From Ophiostoma sp. CBS 140.51 (taxonomy: Eukaryota; Ascomycota; Sordariomycetes; Ophiostomatales; Ophiostomataceae), in the NCBI GenBank assembly GCA_029298735.1, contig JANSLP010000296.1, positions 1 to 39,949 on the forward strand: a stretch of 39,949 bases of DNA. Reading direction: 5' to 3'. Position numbers and translations under genes: made by a program. This document shows positions 1 to 12,243 of the stretch, piece by piece. The notes under the pieces were generated by a model. The model was given only the letters and a program-made list of their open reading frames with translations. It searched no databases and was not told the origin of the DNA. Positions within the stretch are counted from its first letter, which is position 1. Each line of letters begins with the position of its first letter.

Positions 1-3000
1 GATATCACCATGGCCATATAGGATATGGTCATGAGAAAACGGAAACGAAATCAAAAGACGGAAACACAACAAGGCTATGGTGTAAAGTTATTGGGGGTTA
101 ATTATCCCACACCAACTCCTGTTAACAATACACACCAAGCAATAGACAGCCTCCACACTTCCCCGTTTCGATTGGCAAGGCTGAGGAATACGAGTTTACT
201 GAGAGAGAATCGAATGTGTGTGCCCTGCCTTGTCAACACTCTTTCGGCTTGCCCGCCATTGGAGGAAAGCAGGTAGAGCGCCATGTTCACGTCCAGGTAT
301 TGATTGTGGCGTCTTGTGCAGGGATGAGTTCAATGATTAGCGGGCATATGTCGGAATATCTGCAACTCGTCGAGCCTGCAGGCGTAACGTGCCAATCGAT
401 GCTGACAAGCGACATTGCGCAAGGATTACACACAGAGGCACAGAAACACAGAAAGCGCAAGGAACGACCCGATCGTAAATGCACAGTCACAGCCACAGCC
501 ACAGCCACAGACGGCTCCACGGCCACCGCAACGGAGACGGCGACCTGCAGAGAGCCGCAGGGCCGCACTACGTGATACAAAAGCCGTGCAATAGCCACGC
601 ATTCGGCTCCCTGCTCGCTCTCAGCTACGCGGACACGGAACTGAGAATAGCGAGCGATTTGCGAGCCCGTATTCCGACTGCTCCCTGGCTTACATCTTGT
701 CTCATGCAGCGGCATATCTGACGTCGTGATCGTAGATCGGCCGTTACTTATCTCACCACTGCCGAAAAAAGCCCCTGTGAGGAATGCTACCGGCCCCGAG
801 GATCGTCCTAGTCTCACGACGGTCCGCCTATTGAACTGTGTCTCACTATTTTTGGAGAGTGACGTGGGTGCCGTGGTCAGGTCTGATTTTGGGGGTGGTC
901 GGTGCACGGGCACACGGACGCTGGCCGGATCGCGACAATGATCAACATTTTCAACATGCCAGACGGTGGACAGGGCGAGACAAGCGGCAATCGGACAGAA
1001 AGAGCAGCATCGATCAATTCGTTATGTTTTGTGACTGGACAGAACATCGGTTTGAAATACATGACGTCTATGCCAAATGCACTGCGACATCGATTTGAAT
1101 GAATCCAAGGTAAGAAAGTCTGTGCCAGGTTAATAAGGCTTAAGAGCCCTGTTATTGCATATCTCAGTGCTACTGTCCTATCGCGGCCTTGGTCGGTGCA
1201 CCGAACTTCAACGAAGAAAGGACACTGTACTCTGTCTCGGGGCCATGCCAGGCTCTCAATATCCGGAAGAACTTATGCCTTGCACAGGACAAAGGAGAAA
1301 AAAGCAGAGTTACCGTACTTATCTTGGCTTCATCATTTGCGTGCACTAACAGGACCCTGATTTTGAGTTATATGGCGGTAAACGGACTCGTGACCTCGCC
1401 CGAGTAAAAAATTGTTGAGAAAATACTGGAGAATGGGGAAACGAAAAGGCAAGGCTGTGATGTGGGGGAGGGAACCTTGGCAAGCTGTTTGCGCTTGACG
1501 TCAAAGTTGTCATTTTAGTGTCTGGAGAGATTAAGATTAGGGGTGGCCAAAAGTTAAAGGCCGTCAGATACGAGATGATTTGCAAAGGGGTCCTCTTCAA
1601 AAGCCTTCTTGAAAGAGGGCGAGGAGGACTCCAGGCGCTACTCTGGTCAACTGGTCAACTGGTACAACCTTCCGTCGAATCGCGCCGGGCACCGCAAAGA
1701 AGCGCCGAAAACGCGCCCGGGAAATACGGTTTGCCTCCGGGGCAGAAAGAAAAGAAGGAAGGGACAAGAGACGAGAAAACAAGGCATGGTACGAGTACGA
1801 GAGGCCCGCTTGCTGTTGCCGTTCCTTGACGTTCCTTGCCTTGCCCGGACTTCTTGTTGTCTCCGTGTGTTCGTACTTGCGTTCCCGACAGTGACAGCCC
1901 GTTGAACCCTGTTTGAGACAAGGTCAATTGAGCGGCAGCTGACGCTTTGAGACAAGACAACAACGACTTGACGGTTGAGGGTCCAAAATGTGAGACACCC
2001 TTGAGCCCTTCGAAGGGGCCGAGAAAAAGTCGTCGTGAGCAAGGCGAAAAAGGAGTCTGAAAGTCACCGCAGCGTAACCACAGAACAGGCCGTCAAAGAA
2101 AACAAGCAAATACGAGGCGCCCCTAGCGCTGAACCAGAACCCGGATGGTCTAATTCAGTTTGTGCGCTGACCACGGAGCCACGATAATTCATACAAAAAA
2201 GCTTCAGGGCACATTGTGCCCTGTGGACAGTCGATTGGAGGAACTTTTTTTCCTCTTCGTCGTCTCCCCTCTCTTTCATTCCCACCACCACAGCGGCCGC
2301 ACAGTCCACGCCTTGCTTGTTTCGTCCGCTCGTATCTGCTTGACGCTCGTCCTTTTGCCGTCCTTTGCTTCCTTCTTCTCCCTTTCCCGCCGCCCAGTCC
2401 TTGTTCCCCTGCAGCAGCTCAGCCTTATTCGGGCTGCAACCTTATTTTTGGGACCAGCCAAGTCAAAGGCACAATTACAGACAGAAGTGTCAATCAGAAA
2501 TAATTTGAATTTTTTGTGGCACAGAATGAAGCTTGACCGCCAGTGCAGTGTTCCCCAGTGCTGCCAAACATTGCTGCTGCTGCTGCCAGATCCCGTTCGG
2601 TTGCGTATCCCCATTCTTTCGCCATTGCGCGAGAAGATGCTGTGTATTTCTCTGACCGCTCTATCTGCAGCCGACAGTCTGTGATTGTGTACCTTGTACT
2701 ACAGCCCCAAGCCACCCAAGAGTCGAAGGAAAAGAGGCGTCTGCGCGGCGTCAAAACATTGAATCCTCCGTGGTATTTTAGAGCAGTTTTTCAAAGACGC
2801 CATCAAGCCACAAACAGTAGTGTACGAGTCGTGAGTCGTAAGTCGTGAGTTTTGAACACTTTTGCTCTTGACTCGAAGGATCACCGTTTCCGAGGAATGC
2901 CCCCAAGGGGTTTCTCACAGCGATCACCCGGAGACGCTGATTTCGGTTTTCAGCCTCCCCTCTCGCTATCTTTCTTCTCATTTCCCACCAATCTCTTTCC

Positions 3001-5457
3001 CTCCTCTTCCCCTCACTTTGATGTCACTCTTTGTTTCCTCTCGTACGACACTCCCCCAATCCTGAACCCCTCTCATATGCGGGAGCGTGGCATCGTGCCT
3101 GTTTGTCCTTGTCCCAATATTGTCTGGTTGGCCGCCAAAAGACCGAGCGGGCAGCCATCCAAGTCAGAAAGTGCACAAACCTAAACCAGGGCACACAGGG
3201 CAGCTTGATCCGTGGATTGAGTTCGAACAAGACCTGGAGGAGATTGCCAAAACAGGAAAACAAGGCGATGGGCCACGTTCGACAAGTTCTTAAGTTCTTT
3301 AGGATTTGCATATTTACATGGAGCTGGCAAGGAACTGACAGGGCTTCTCCGCACAAGAAACAAAAAAGTGCATGATAAGAAAATGAAGAAGACACATCAT
3401 GTGTGATCTGTGTGATGCAAATAGCAGCCTTTTGGGACTCACCGCATGCACGAATATGCAATCAATCTGCACCAGTATTACGCGAGATACGTAATTGTTG
3501 GAGGATTGAAGAAAACTGATTTAAAAAATGACAGCCGCCTTCTTGGCGAGACAGTTGTGGTTGTGTGTTTTGTGTATTCTGTGTACTCTCACACACGCCG
3601 CCGAAGTCGTGCTCGCCATCGTACTTTGAACAATCAATCGCTTGGGACACAGACTGCACACAAAGACTGACAGGAGCTCGGGACGTTGCAGCGTGCAAAG
3701 CCGTTCCTGCCCACGGCTGCATCTTCTTGCTTCCTGCCTGTTTACTGCCTTGTTTTTGCGCCGACTTTGGCTATCGTCTCGCATGCGAATCTCGATCTGT
3801 CCTGCCGTTTTGGGGGGTTGCGACGGAAGACAGTGTTGCCGCCAGCGAGTCGTGGTTCCCCCGTTCTTGGATTTGGCTTGTGTCGCTCTTTCCTTTTCCC
3901 AGCAAAATATCCTTTCCCTGCCTTCTTTCCAGCGGCTTTTACCTAAGTTGGGCGGGGCCGCTGGACTTCGTGGTCTTGGCTGATCAACAAACGTGGGGAC
4001 AAGGGGGCCCTTGCTCAAAACCAGCAAGCAACTCCACTGTAACTTTTACCTCGTACCGCCAACTGGAGCCAATTGCTATTGGGCCAACTGAAGACGCCGG
4101 CCTGTCCGACCAAGCGGGCTGCAAGTGGGACGATGATGTCGGTACTCCGTCCAGGCGGAGCTCAGTAAGAAACTACAAAGTATATTTTACTTACCCAGCT
4201 GGCAAACTGATCTCGTAAGGTACGAAATACAGCGCCCAGGAACGAGCTGTGCATTTGCCGCCATCGAACCGTTTCTGGCTCGGCGGCCAACGACCCGAGC
4301 ATCAGATCGAAAGAGAGATCAAGGGAAGAAACGAAACAAATTCCTGGATACTTTTGGGCTCCTCGCAAAGCTCTCCCTGGAAAGGTTAAGGTCTCTGCAT
4401 CGACAGCCCGTGTTTCGGCCAAATCTACCCCAGACGTCATTGCTTCCTTCCCGTTACAGCATGTCTATGGAAGCGTCATGCAATTCCTCTCCACCTGGGC
4501 ACTGACGGCCGAAAGCAGCAGGAGCGACTGCATCCTCCGTGTGTTAGACTCAAACATAGGGACGCATCAAACTGCGTCTGAACACGTTGTAGACAACAAT
4601 CACAACAAAAACAATAGTCAACAACGACATAATCAACAGCTCATCACCAGTCCGACAGCCCGCAAGCGCCAACAGCCCAACGTAGCCAAGTTCGCCAACA
4701 GCCCTCCCACAGCTCCGAACGCCTCTCCAGCTCCTCATTGGTTTTCTAGCGCACCTAGACCGCACCTTCCTCTCCAAAACGGCAGCCGCCTGGCCCAATC
4801 CCAATCCCACTCCCACCCCCCTGTTCGGCCAGCAACTCAGCACCGTGGCCCCACACCAAGACGAAAAACGAGAGAAGGAGCGGTTTGGTCTCCCTCGTTT
4901 CTCGCTTCAGCACTGCCCGCTCAGCCCACCCTCTTTCCTCTTCACTACTAAATTTTAGGTCCTTTCCCGTCGTTTTCTCGACCAGCTCGGGCCATAACAT
5001 CATCGCTCCCAGTCCCAGTGGGCAGGAAAGGCGCTATGCAACGTTGACGACCACCACCGACGATCCCCAAAAGAGGATAACCCGTCTGTGTGTTACTGAC
5101 CTTCACTCCTTCCCTGCCTCCCAAGACTCCAATGGGGCCCCATGCCCTGAACGGAGCAACAGCCCCCAGCACACCACCCCCCTGTAGCTCACTACGCCAT
5201 ATCGAGGCCGGCATCAGAAAAGTGTTGAGCTGGCTGGCGAGCTGACACCTCTGTAACAGCTGTCTTTTTGAGTTATTCACAGAAGTAAAAGAACAATCAG
5301 AAAAGAGTAGACATGTGAATGTATTCGAAGGTCAAAATAAAGCTTCATAGTCGAAGGCGAGAGGCAAAATGGGCCCTACCCGGAGAAACCAGCTTGGGCG
5401 GCGAATTGAGAAAAGTGCAGAAGAAAAAAGAGTGAAAAAAGAGTGGGCGCAAAAATG
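1..5457. other. Intergenic region without a convincing gene
   Basis: I see no gene I can support here. Open frames of up to about 217 codons exist on both strands, but the longest ones begin at non-ATG codons. They have no recognisable domain and overlap one another in conflicting frames. A short hexanucleotide repeat lies near 483-510, and pyrimidine-rich patches occur near 2260-2400 and 2950-3030. No tRNA, 5S rRNA or transposase-like signal was recognised. The stretch may hold non-coding transcripts that sequence alone cannot show. Confidence 0.6.
483..510. repeat. Short hexanucleotide tandem repeat (CACAGY)n
   Basis: About four to five imperfect copies of a CACAGC/CACAGT-type hexamer lie head to tail. 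The block sits in an otherwise non-coding stretch and looks like a simple microsatellite. Confidence 0.7.
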
Positions 5458-6481
5458 CAGTGAGAAAGAGGCAGAAAAAAGCCAAGGCCCACGCCAAACC
5501 GCCGAATAAAACTCCCTAGCTTCCCGCCAGCCTTTTCTGGGACATTGTTTTAGTGCTAGTCGTCCACCCCCCTCCTCCTTCCCCATTCCCTCTTTTGTCG
5601 TCGCTTCCTTTCTCGTCGCCCTCCTTTATCTCTCAACCGCTTCCCACTTCCCTCTTTGGAACTTCTTTCTTCTTCTTCCTTTCACTTCTTCACTTCTTCA
5701 CTCACCCTCACCCTTCCTTTGACGACATCACACAGTCTCTTTTCCCTCGATCTGTCCCCACAACCAACACAAGGAATGAATTGACACCCGAGCAATTAAA
5801 AAAGGGTTCGACCCGGAAAGCATCCTTACGAAATCAGCATCAGCATATTTCAACCTCTCGCATTTCTCGATCCTGTGGCCCAGGCCCACGACGGCCCAAC
5901 ACGGCACGACTTTCGACGAGCCTCTCTCTGTAGAGGATATTAGCCCGTAACACGCACATCCTACGCGAGAAAAGCAAAAGCGGGTTCACTGCTTCTGCTG
6001 TTCTTTTTTACAGCTATCCCGTATTCCCTCAAAACAGCCGCCAGCCGACACGACAGGAAGACTCTTCCAGTCGATACTACGACAACGGCCAGTTCAGACA
6101 GAGAGGAACCCAGGAAACAAAAACAAAGCGAGCACGAAAAGAAAACTACGCCGCCTTGATCGGCCGCCTGCCTTCTTCCCGTGTCCTAGTCTTCTTGTTC
6201 TAGGCCTGGCTTTCTCTGCCTCTTCTGGCTCTGTATTCCGGGCCCAACAGATCGAGCAGATTAAGCGACGTGCGGTAACAGAGAGAAACGGACATTGCGT
6301 ATTTTCCAGTCCGTTTTCTGTATCCCCTCTAGCCAGTTTTCTCGTTCTCTCTCCAGTCGACCCTATTCTGCCGCATTTCCCGTCTCGGGTTTGACGACGA
6401 GCCGCCTTCCAACCTGCGCCTCAATCTCGACATTCCCTCTACTCTATCTCTCCCCCAAAACTCTCCTCCTCCACATTCACC
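5458..6481 (+). promoter_or_regulatory. Probable promoter plus long ATG-depleted 5' leader
   Basis: This kilobase directly precedes the gene starting at 6482. Reading the + strand, I find only one ATG in about 1,020 nt, at 5776, and it is closed two codons later by TGA (5776-5784). From 5779 to 6481 there is none. The 5' part (about 5560-5760) is strongly CT-rich, which lowers the chance of ATG. The 5760-6300 part is mixed in composition and still has none. The simplest reading is a transcribed leader of several hundred bases kept free of upstream starts. The start site cannot be placed from sequence. Confidence 0.5.
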
Positions 6482-7645
6482 ATGTTCGAACCTCACATGT
6501 CCGTGCGACAGCGCCCGGTCGACCCTTCACAAATGTACAACCACTCCCGCACACGCACAACCTCCTCCAACGTCTTTCCCAATGCCGCAGCACCACCACA
6601 GCATCTGCCACCGCACATGCAGCTCCACCAGCCGCAAATGAGCCACGCCCAGCGCTCCGCGTCCGTCAACACCTTTAGCACCGTCTCTAGCGGCGGCGGC
6701 GGAAACGGCAGCATGGCACCACCCCCAGCCTACCGCACCAGCCCGACTGCCGACGTCCGCCGGTCCACCTCCTCCCGCTCCGGCGGTGCCGCTTCCTACG
6801 CCTCGCAGACCTCCTACGTCGCCCTACTTCGCCGCCAAAAGGCCACCGTTTGGAGCGAGCGCGCACAGTTTGAGGACCCCCGCATCGCCGCTCAACAAAA
6901 GGCCGCACGCATGCGTGCCAACCGCGAGATCCACGGTGCGGGCGGTGGCGGCGGTGGTGGTTACAACGGCGGCAGCGGCACGCGCACCAGCACGGGCCTA
7001 AGCTCGGCCGGCGGCAAGATGTCTGCCAAGATCCGCCACCACGGCAGCAAATCCAACACTCTGGGCTTCGGCGCAGATAGCAACTACGTCGGCATTGGCG
7101 GTGTGCCTCTGCGCCTAAGTGCTACCGAGGTCGAGCCAGAAGACAGCGACGAGGACGATTTTGGTGGCGGTTCGTCGGGTATACGCCCCAACCACCGCCG
7201 GACTGGTAGCAGCGGCCGCAGTAGCACCGCGAGCGGTCGTCGTGGTCCGCCATACCGGTCGTCCACAGGTGCTCTGGTGACCTCGGGCAGTGGCTCGGGA
7301 CCAAGCAGCGGCACCCGTCGCTACAGCCCCAACGATACTCCCGAGCGTGCCGACAGTCTTGTGGACGACAGCGCCTTTACGACGACGGCGCACAGCGGTG
7401 TGCGCGACGACGCTGCCAGCGGCAAGGCACGTAGCACTGCTAGCGGTAGCAGCGCCGAGCGTGCGGACGCCGTCCCCGATTTGGCCGCGGCCGGCCGTAT
7501 GCCTGCTAACAGCACCATCAACCAGTCGCTGACCCGGGAGCGCAGCACACGCAATCCCGAAGACCTGCGGCGTCGCGGCAGCGTCGACGAGCGGACTATG
7601 ACTCTCTCGACGGCGGGCCGCCTGTTCATTGCCAACCCTGATTAA
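6482..7645 (+). CDS. Conserved fungal low-complexity protein of unknown function
   Basis: Single-exon frame of 387 aa. The start is the first ATG after a long ATG-free leader and has a good context (CACC before ATG). The N-terminal 100 residues are rich in Pro, His, Ser and Gln. Residues about 107-151 form the only region that looks ordered. It is a basic helical block with SYVALLRRQK, then ERAQFEDPR, then an Ala/Gln/Arg-rich helix. The middle is Gly/Ser-rich (a Gly run near 153-160), followed by an acidic patch (EDSDEDD, about 220-226). The rest is Ser/Arg/Gly-rich up to a conserved-looking tail, RLFIANPD. From memory, the SYVALLRRQK block and the ANPD tail recur in uncharacterised proteins of other Sordariomycetes. 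I cannot assign a function. There is no signal peptide or membrane segment. Confidence 0.85.
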   Translation: MFEPHMSVRQRPVDPSQMYNHSRTRTTSSNVFPNAAAPPQHLPPHMQLHQPQMSHAQRSASVNTFSTVSSGGGGNGSMAPPPAYRTSPTADVRRSTSSRSGGAASYASQTSYVALLRRQKATVWSERAQFEDPRIAAQQKAARMRANREIHGAGGGGGGGYNGGSGTRTSTGLSSAGGKMSAKIRHHGSKSNTLGFGADSNYVGIGGVPLRLSATEVEPEDSDEDDFGGGSSGIRPNHRRTGSSGRSSTASGRRGPPYRSSTGALVTSGSGSGPSSGTRRYSPNDTPERADSLVDDSAFTTTAHSGVRDDAASGKARSTASGSSAERADAVPDLAAAGRMPANSTINQSLTRERSTRNPEDLRRRGSVDERTMTLSTAGRLFIANPD

Positions 7646-8821
7646 GCCGGGTTGGACTCAACTATTGTCTTTCCTTTTCTTTTTGCATATCCAGCGTTCG
7701 CCTTCTTTAATAAGTTTTATCCATCTTCCATCCTCTCGTTTAGCGAACTCGCCTTCTTCCATATTTGCACATAGGACATATCCACTGCATTGTGAGGAGT
7801 TTTTCTTTGCCTCATCTTTCATACTATCGTTATCGTTTCTATCACATGTCTCCTTTCTTGGATTGTTTGGGGGAAGACTGTACATTTGTCTCGGATTTTG
7901 GATTTCGTCTCTTTGCCTTTTGCAACGATTGGACAGCAATTGTATATGATAGCTTTTGCCCCCCGCTGTTCCAAGACCCTGATACGCTCGCTTTATATCT
8001 ATCGATACCTCTTAATATCAAGAAACTGATTTTGAAACGAACAACCTCACCCGCAACATATACCATTGTGCAAGAAACGAAAGACGTTGGACATATATTG
8101 GCGGTCGTCGTAATAGTGCAAGTTGTGACTGTTCTGTCATTGGTCCGATACTTTAAATGCTCCACTATAACAGCCACGAGTGCACGAGCCACACCTTGAC
8201 CCATAACGCGTAAAGCAAGACGCCAAACGAACGCGTCGCTGTTTCCCTGCGGCCCTGTTCACTCTTTCCACTTTCTGTTGAGAGGGTTCCACAGCAATTC
8301 GTGCCCTGTTTCTCGGGGAAAGAGAGACGGACAGCCGTGAACGTTCTTTCCACCTTGAACCAGACACACGCAACGGGCCCAATCTACGCGTCTCTCTTTC
8401 TCGTGCCTCTCTTTTTCCCATTCCTCCCACAGCAACCACGTCTTTTTTGTCACAGGCACGCAGAGAACACACCGACCTCTCACGATACCAATTCCCCTCC
8501 TCACCGTTCACACCCCTCGCTCTTTTTATGTTCTCTTGCGTAATTCGGTTCCTCACTTTGCATCGTGTCACGTCTGCATTCTCGCGTCGTCCACTTCGAA
8601 CCTCGGATTACGAAAGGGCTTCAACCCATGAACATTCACCGGCCTCGAATTGACCTCGACCAGTACTTTACAGATCTTTCCTTCTCGATGCAAGCGATCG
8701 AATACCGTCACTCGACATAGGACATCCTGTCCATACCCCAAACCCTCTTCCTCGCATTCTCTCTCCTATTCTCGCACACCTCCCCCTCCTCCCACACGTG
8801 AATCCTCGTCGACGGTTTCCG
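7646..8821. other. Intergenic region between the 6482 gene and CAF-1
   Basis: The first part is an AT/T-rich 3' flank of the upstream gene. From about 8200 on, the sequence turns CT-rich and is probably the promoter and leader of the CAF-1 gene. It contains a short upstream ORF (8628-8720). No other gene is seen. Confidence 0.6.
8628..8720 (+). other. Candidate upstream ORF (30 codons) before CAF-1
   Basis: An ATG at 8628 opens a 30-codon frame that ends with TAG at 8718-8720. That is about 100 nt before the first in-frame ATG of the CAF-1 gene. The start context is weak (C at -3), so ribosomes may pass it. Whether it lies in the transcript is not known. Confidence 0.35.
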
Positions 8822-11143
8822 ATGCCTCTTATCGCCATGTCCCCCAACATTCAGGATGGCGGCACCGCCGCTACGCCGTCCAAGAAGAGAACCCTCATGG
8901 ACTTTCTCGGCGGTGCCAACGCACAGAAGGCGGCCGCCCTCACAACCAAGCCCGCCACGCCCAGCAAACTCCAGCTCGTCACCGACGCCGACAACCTCGC
9001 CGCCCTAGAGAAGGAGAAGCAAGAACAAAAGGCCCAAAACGGCGACGGTGGTGATCCCACGTCGCCCATCGACCTCATGTCCATTGACTCGCCGCTGTCC
9101 GAAATGTCTGACGGCCCCCTTTCTCTACTCACAGACGATGCCGGCAGTAGCACGCCCGCCCGCGGCTCGACGTCACCGAATGCCACACCCTGCAAATCCT
9201 CTGCCGGAGCCTCGCCACAAGTTGTCATCACAATCGACGCGACACCACCGCCGGGGCTGACAGCAGCAATGGCTACTACACAACCACCCGCCGCCAAGCG
9301 AAAGCGACTGACACTCAGCGAACGCGAAGAAAAGGCCAGGGCCGACGCGGCACGGAAGCTCGAGAAGGAAAAGGCTGACGCGGCGCGGAAACTCGAAAAG
9401 GAGAAGGCGGAGCTGGTCAAGAAGCAAGAGAAGGAAAAGGTCGAGGCCGCCAAGAAGCAGGAGCGTGACGAGAAAACGGCGGCCGCCGAGGCCAAGAAGA
9501 AGGCCATTGCCGAGGAAAAGGAGAAGAAGCGGAAGCAAAAGGAAGACGAAGACCGCAAAAAGAACGAAGAGAAGGAGAAGAAGCGGAAAGAAAAGGAGGA
9601 CGAAGAGCGCAAGATCCAGGAGGCCAAGGAGAAGAAGGAGCGCAGCCAACTGCGTCTCAACTCGTTCTTCAAGACGCCCGCCGGCAGCAACAGCACATCC
9701 ACATCCACAGCAACAGCTTCCGGCTCATTACTACCAGGCACTTCACCACTCAAGCCTGTGGCAGTCCGTGGCAGCTCTGCTTCGCCAAGGAAGCCGACAG
9801 CACTGTCCAATGCTACTGCTTCTGACACATCGACTGAACCGGACACAATGGTCGTCGAGGTGTCCGAATACGACCGCATTTTCAAGCCCTTCTTCGTCAA
9901 GGAAAATGTTATCATGGCCACCGACCTGTACGGCATGGACGACGAGACCAAGGAGGCCAAGTCAAGAATCCTGGACGAGTTCCTTGCCGGCTCTCGCGGC
10001 GAGTTTGCACCAACAAAGCCGTTTAGCGTAACGGCCGCTGTCGACTACTTCCACCTGCCCGGCAAACCAGAACAGGCCCGTGGCCGGAATCGGCCCACTG
10101 TGCGCAAGATCATGAATATGCTGGACCCCGACGCGATATATGGTGGCCTCCAGAGCGGCCTCGACGGAGCGAGCGATGCACAGACGAAGCTGGCACTCAA
10201 CCTGCTCAAGTCGGTGCCGATGAAGTACCTCTTCTTCCGCGAAGACGTGCGGCCAGCGTACTTTGGCACAGTAACCAGCCAGCCACCAACAGCCCGCCTC
10301 TCCAAGCTTGCACGGAATCCGCTTGCCAAGACAGTCCTGCCTCTTGATTATGACTACGACTCGGAGGCCGAGTGGGTGGACGATGGCGATGGTGAGGACG
10401 TTGACGACCTGGACGACGACGAAGAGGAGCTCGACGAAGATGGCGAGATGTCTGACTTTCTGGACGACTCGGAGGACGCTATGCCACTACGGCCAGCGTT
10501 TTCGGGTGGTATGGAGCCGGAGAGCACAGGTGTGTGCTGGGAGAACGAGCGGCGAAAGGCGTGCAAGCCCGAGCTGGACAACTTCCGCATGGAGTTTATT
10601 TTGGGTATGTCTCAATCCCCTATTCGAACCACATATTTTTGCATGTAACAGCCACTAACAACAACAGACCACGATGGACCGATCGATCCATTCTCAACAC
10701 AATACTGGGAGACGAAGGAGCCAGCTCCAGCACCCAGCGCGGCGACGACTACAACGACGGACACACCCAACAAGTCCATGGCACCACCACCGACACCAGC
10801 AGACGCGTTTGCTGCATTAGGAGCCGGAGCAGCAGCAGCAGGCACGACATCCAAGTCAGACGCATCGGCATCAGCTACCACATCCACTACAGCCGCGCCA
10901 ACAGCAGCAGAAGCAGACAAACCGGCGGACCCAAAAAAGGCCGGTGTCGCCGCTGAGTTTGTGCCCGATCTCAAGAAGTCGATTCTGCAGTACGCCAAAC
11001 TCAGCAAGCTAGGCCTCGTCGAGATATTGTCCGTCGAGTTTGTAGGCAAGTGCACCAAGGGCCAGATCAAGAACTCGCTCGAGGCACTGGCCGAGCGAAC
11101 GGGCACAGGTCACAACAAGACCTGGAAGCTGAAGGCGTGGTAG
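8822..11143 (+). CDS. Chromatin assembly factor 1 large subunit (Cac1/Rlf2, p150 family)
   Basis: Deposits H3-H4 on newly replicated DNA with the two smaller CAF-1 subunits. Exon 1 is 8822-10604, then a 63-nt intron (10605-10667: GTATGT, CTAAC, CAG, phase 1), then exon 2 10668-11143; 752 aa. Order of parts: N-terminal TLMDFLGG motif (about 24-31); Ser/Pro-rich linker; highly charged Lys/Glu/Arg coiled coil with internal repeats (about 168-275); a PCNA-binding motif QLRLNSFF (276-283); the CAF-1 middle domain with FFREDVRPAYFGT; an acidic block DYDSEAEW followed by Asp/Glu runs (about 508-550); and a C-terminal winged-helix region ending at the stop. The frame extends upstream to a GTG at 8798, but the ATG at 8822 is the first real start. 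The ATG at 8837 has a stronger context and may be used instead. Rlf2/Cac1 is the yeast name. Confidence 0.93.
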
Positions 11144-12209
11144 CCTGCTTTGGTTTGCTGCGTTTCGGTTCCGTTCTCTTTTCTTCTTTTCGTTTTATGT
11201 TACGGCCGTTTTAACAACACATATTCTACTGGCATCCAATGGTTCGGGGCGTTATATTATGTGCTTTTCTTTTCCGTTCTTCTCATTATGTATCTTATTA
11301 CACTGACCCTACGTGGTCTGTCGCATTTTCCACATCTTACAGTTCTGCGTTGATTTGTTGTCTGTTGTTTGTTTGTTCAAGGAGTTTTCGCATTGCTACC
11401 TTTTTTACTTTGTTTCCTTTCTGCGATTCGACTTCATGGGTATGACTATTATGGGAAAGACTAAAACCGGTTACTGTCACAAAAAAGACAAAGACAAATA
11501 AAATAAAATAAGATTTTAATAACCGCTCGTTCAACATGTGAAGAGTGTTTCAAAAAGTCAAGTTTCATTGAGCTCAATTCTAAGTAAACAGTTGCCTGCA
11601 TGTGAAATTAAGGCGATGACGAGTCCACATAGGAGGCAGAGATGTACAGAAATTTCGAGAACATGTCAATGGATCTCACGTTCGAGGCATGGACTTTACA
11701 TCCGGCCAGACACATACCATTATTGCATTGGAAAAGAAGCTTTTTTAATCCTTTTTACAGTTTGTACCTGATTTTGGTGACGAAAAGTTTCTTAGCGGGA
11801 CGGTTGTGGCAGCCTCGAAAGGATGCAAATCTATGGCCAAGCTCAAGGTACCATTTCTCGTAAAGCTGCATACAAATGGTACATTGACAAGCATCCTCCA
11901 TGTACCTTGAACAGCGGTTAGCTCCACTTTTCGCCGCCAGAGCACGAGAGAATGACCCCACTTTATTCACTCTAAGGCCAATGGTGTTAAGGAGTTGCCT
12001 GTTGGCGCACCCGACTCGGAAGCGAGAAAAAGGCGAGCTTTTGGTGGTGTTTGCATACAATTCTCGGTGGCAGTCTCTGGCGAGCCGCGTGCGATGTGCG
12101 GGCGAGGTTGGGCCGGGGCTGCGACGATACGCTACCACGATGCCAGCAATGAGAGTGACAGAATTCATATGGGTCGTCAAATGGAAGAAGAAAGAGTCAA
12201 AAAATCTTG
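11144..12209. other. Intergenic region after CAF-1
   Basis: An AT-rich 3' flank carries a run of AATAAA-type signals at 11497-11510, about 350 nt past the CAF-1 stop. The remainder leads into the promoter of the hydrolase gene. No coding region is supported; the open frames here have no recognisable domain. Confidence 0.55.
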
Positions 12210-12217
12210 TATATAAG
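12210..12217 (+). promoter_or_regulatory. TATA box (TATATAAG) of the hydrolase gene
   Basis: A full TATATAAG match lies 227 nt before the ATG at 12444 on the same strand. It is followed by a CA/CAA-rich leader. This predicts a transcription start near 12240-12250. Confidence 0.6.
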
Positions 12218-12243
12218 TCGAGATATCCTCTCGCCAAGACGAG

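Noticed and set aside
287..913. 208-codon minus-strand frame in the first kilobase
   Set aside because: Low-complexity Val/Ala part comes from the hexamer repeat; no domain and no gene-like context.
3565..4218. 217-codon + strand frame
   Set aside because: Starts at a non-ATG codon, has no domain, and overlaps frames of similar length on both strands.
5804..5815. GGGTTCGACCC resembling a tRNA B box
   Set aside because: No A box or cloverleaf can be drawn around it.
8798..8821. GTG as start of the CAF-1 protein
   Set aside because: Eukaryotic starts are almost always ATG; ATG codons at 8822 and 8837 follow directly.
8851..9960. 369-codon frame on the minus strand opposite CAF-1
   Set aside because: Antisense shadow of the Lys/Glu repeat region; its Ser/Phe-rich sequence is the mirror of that repeat.
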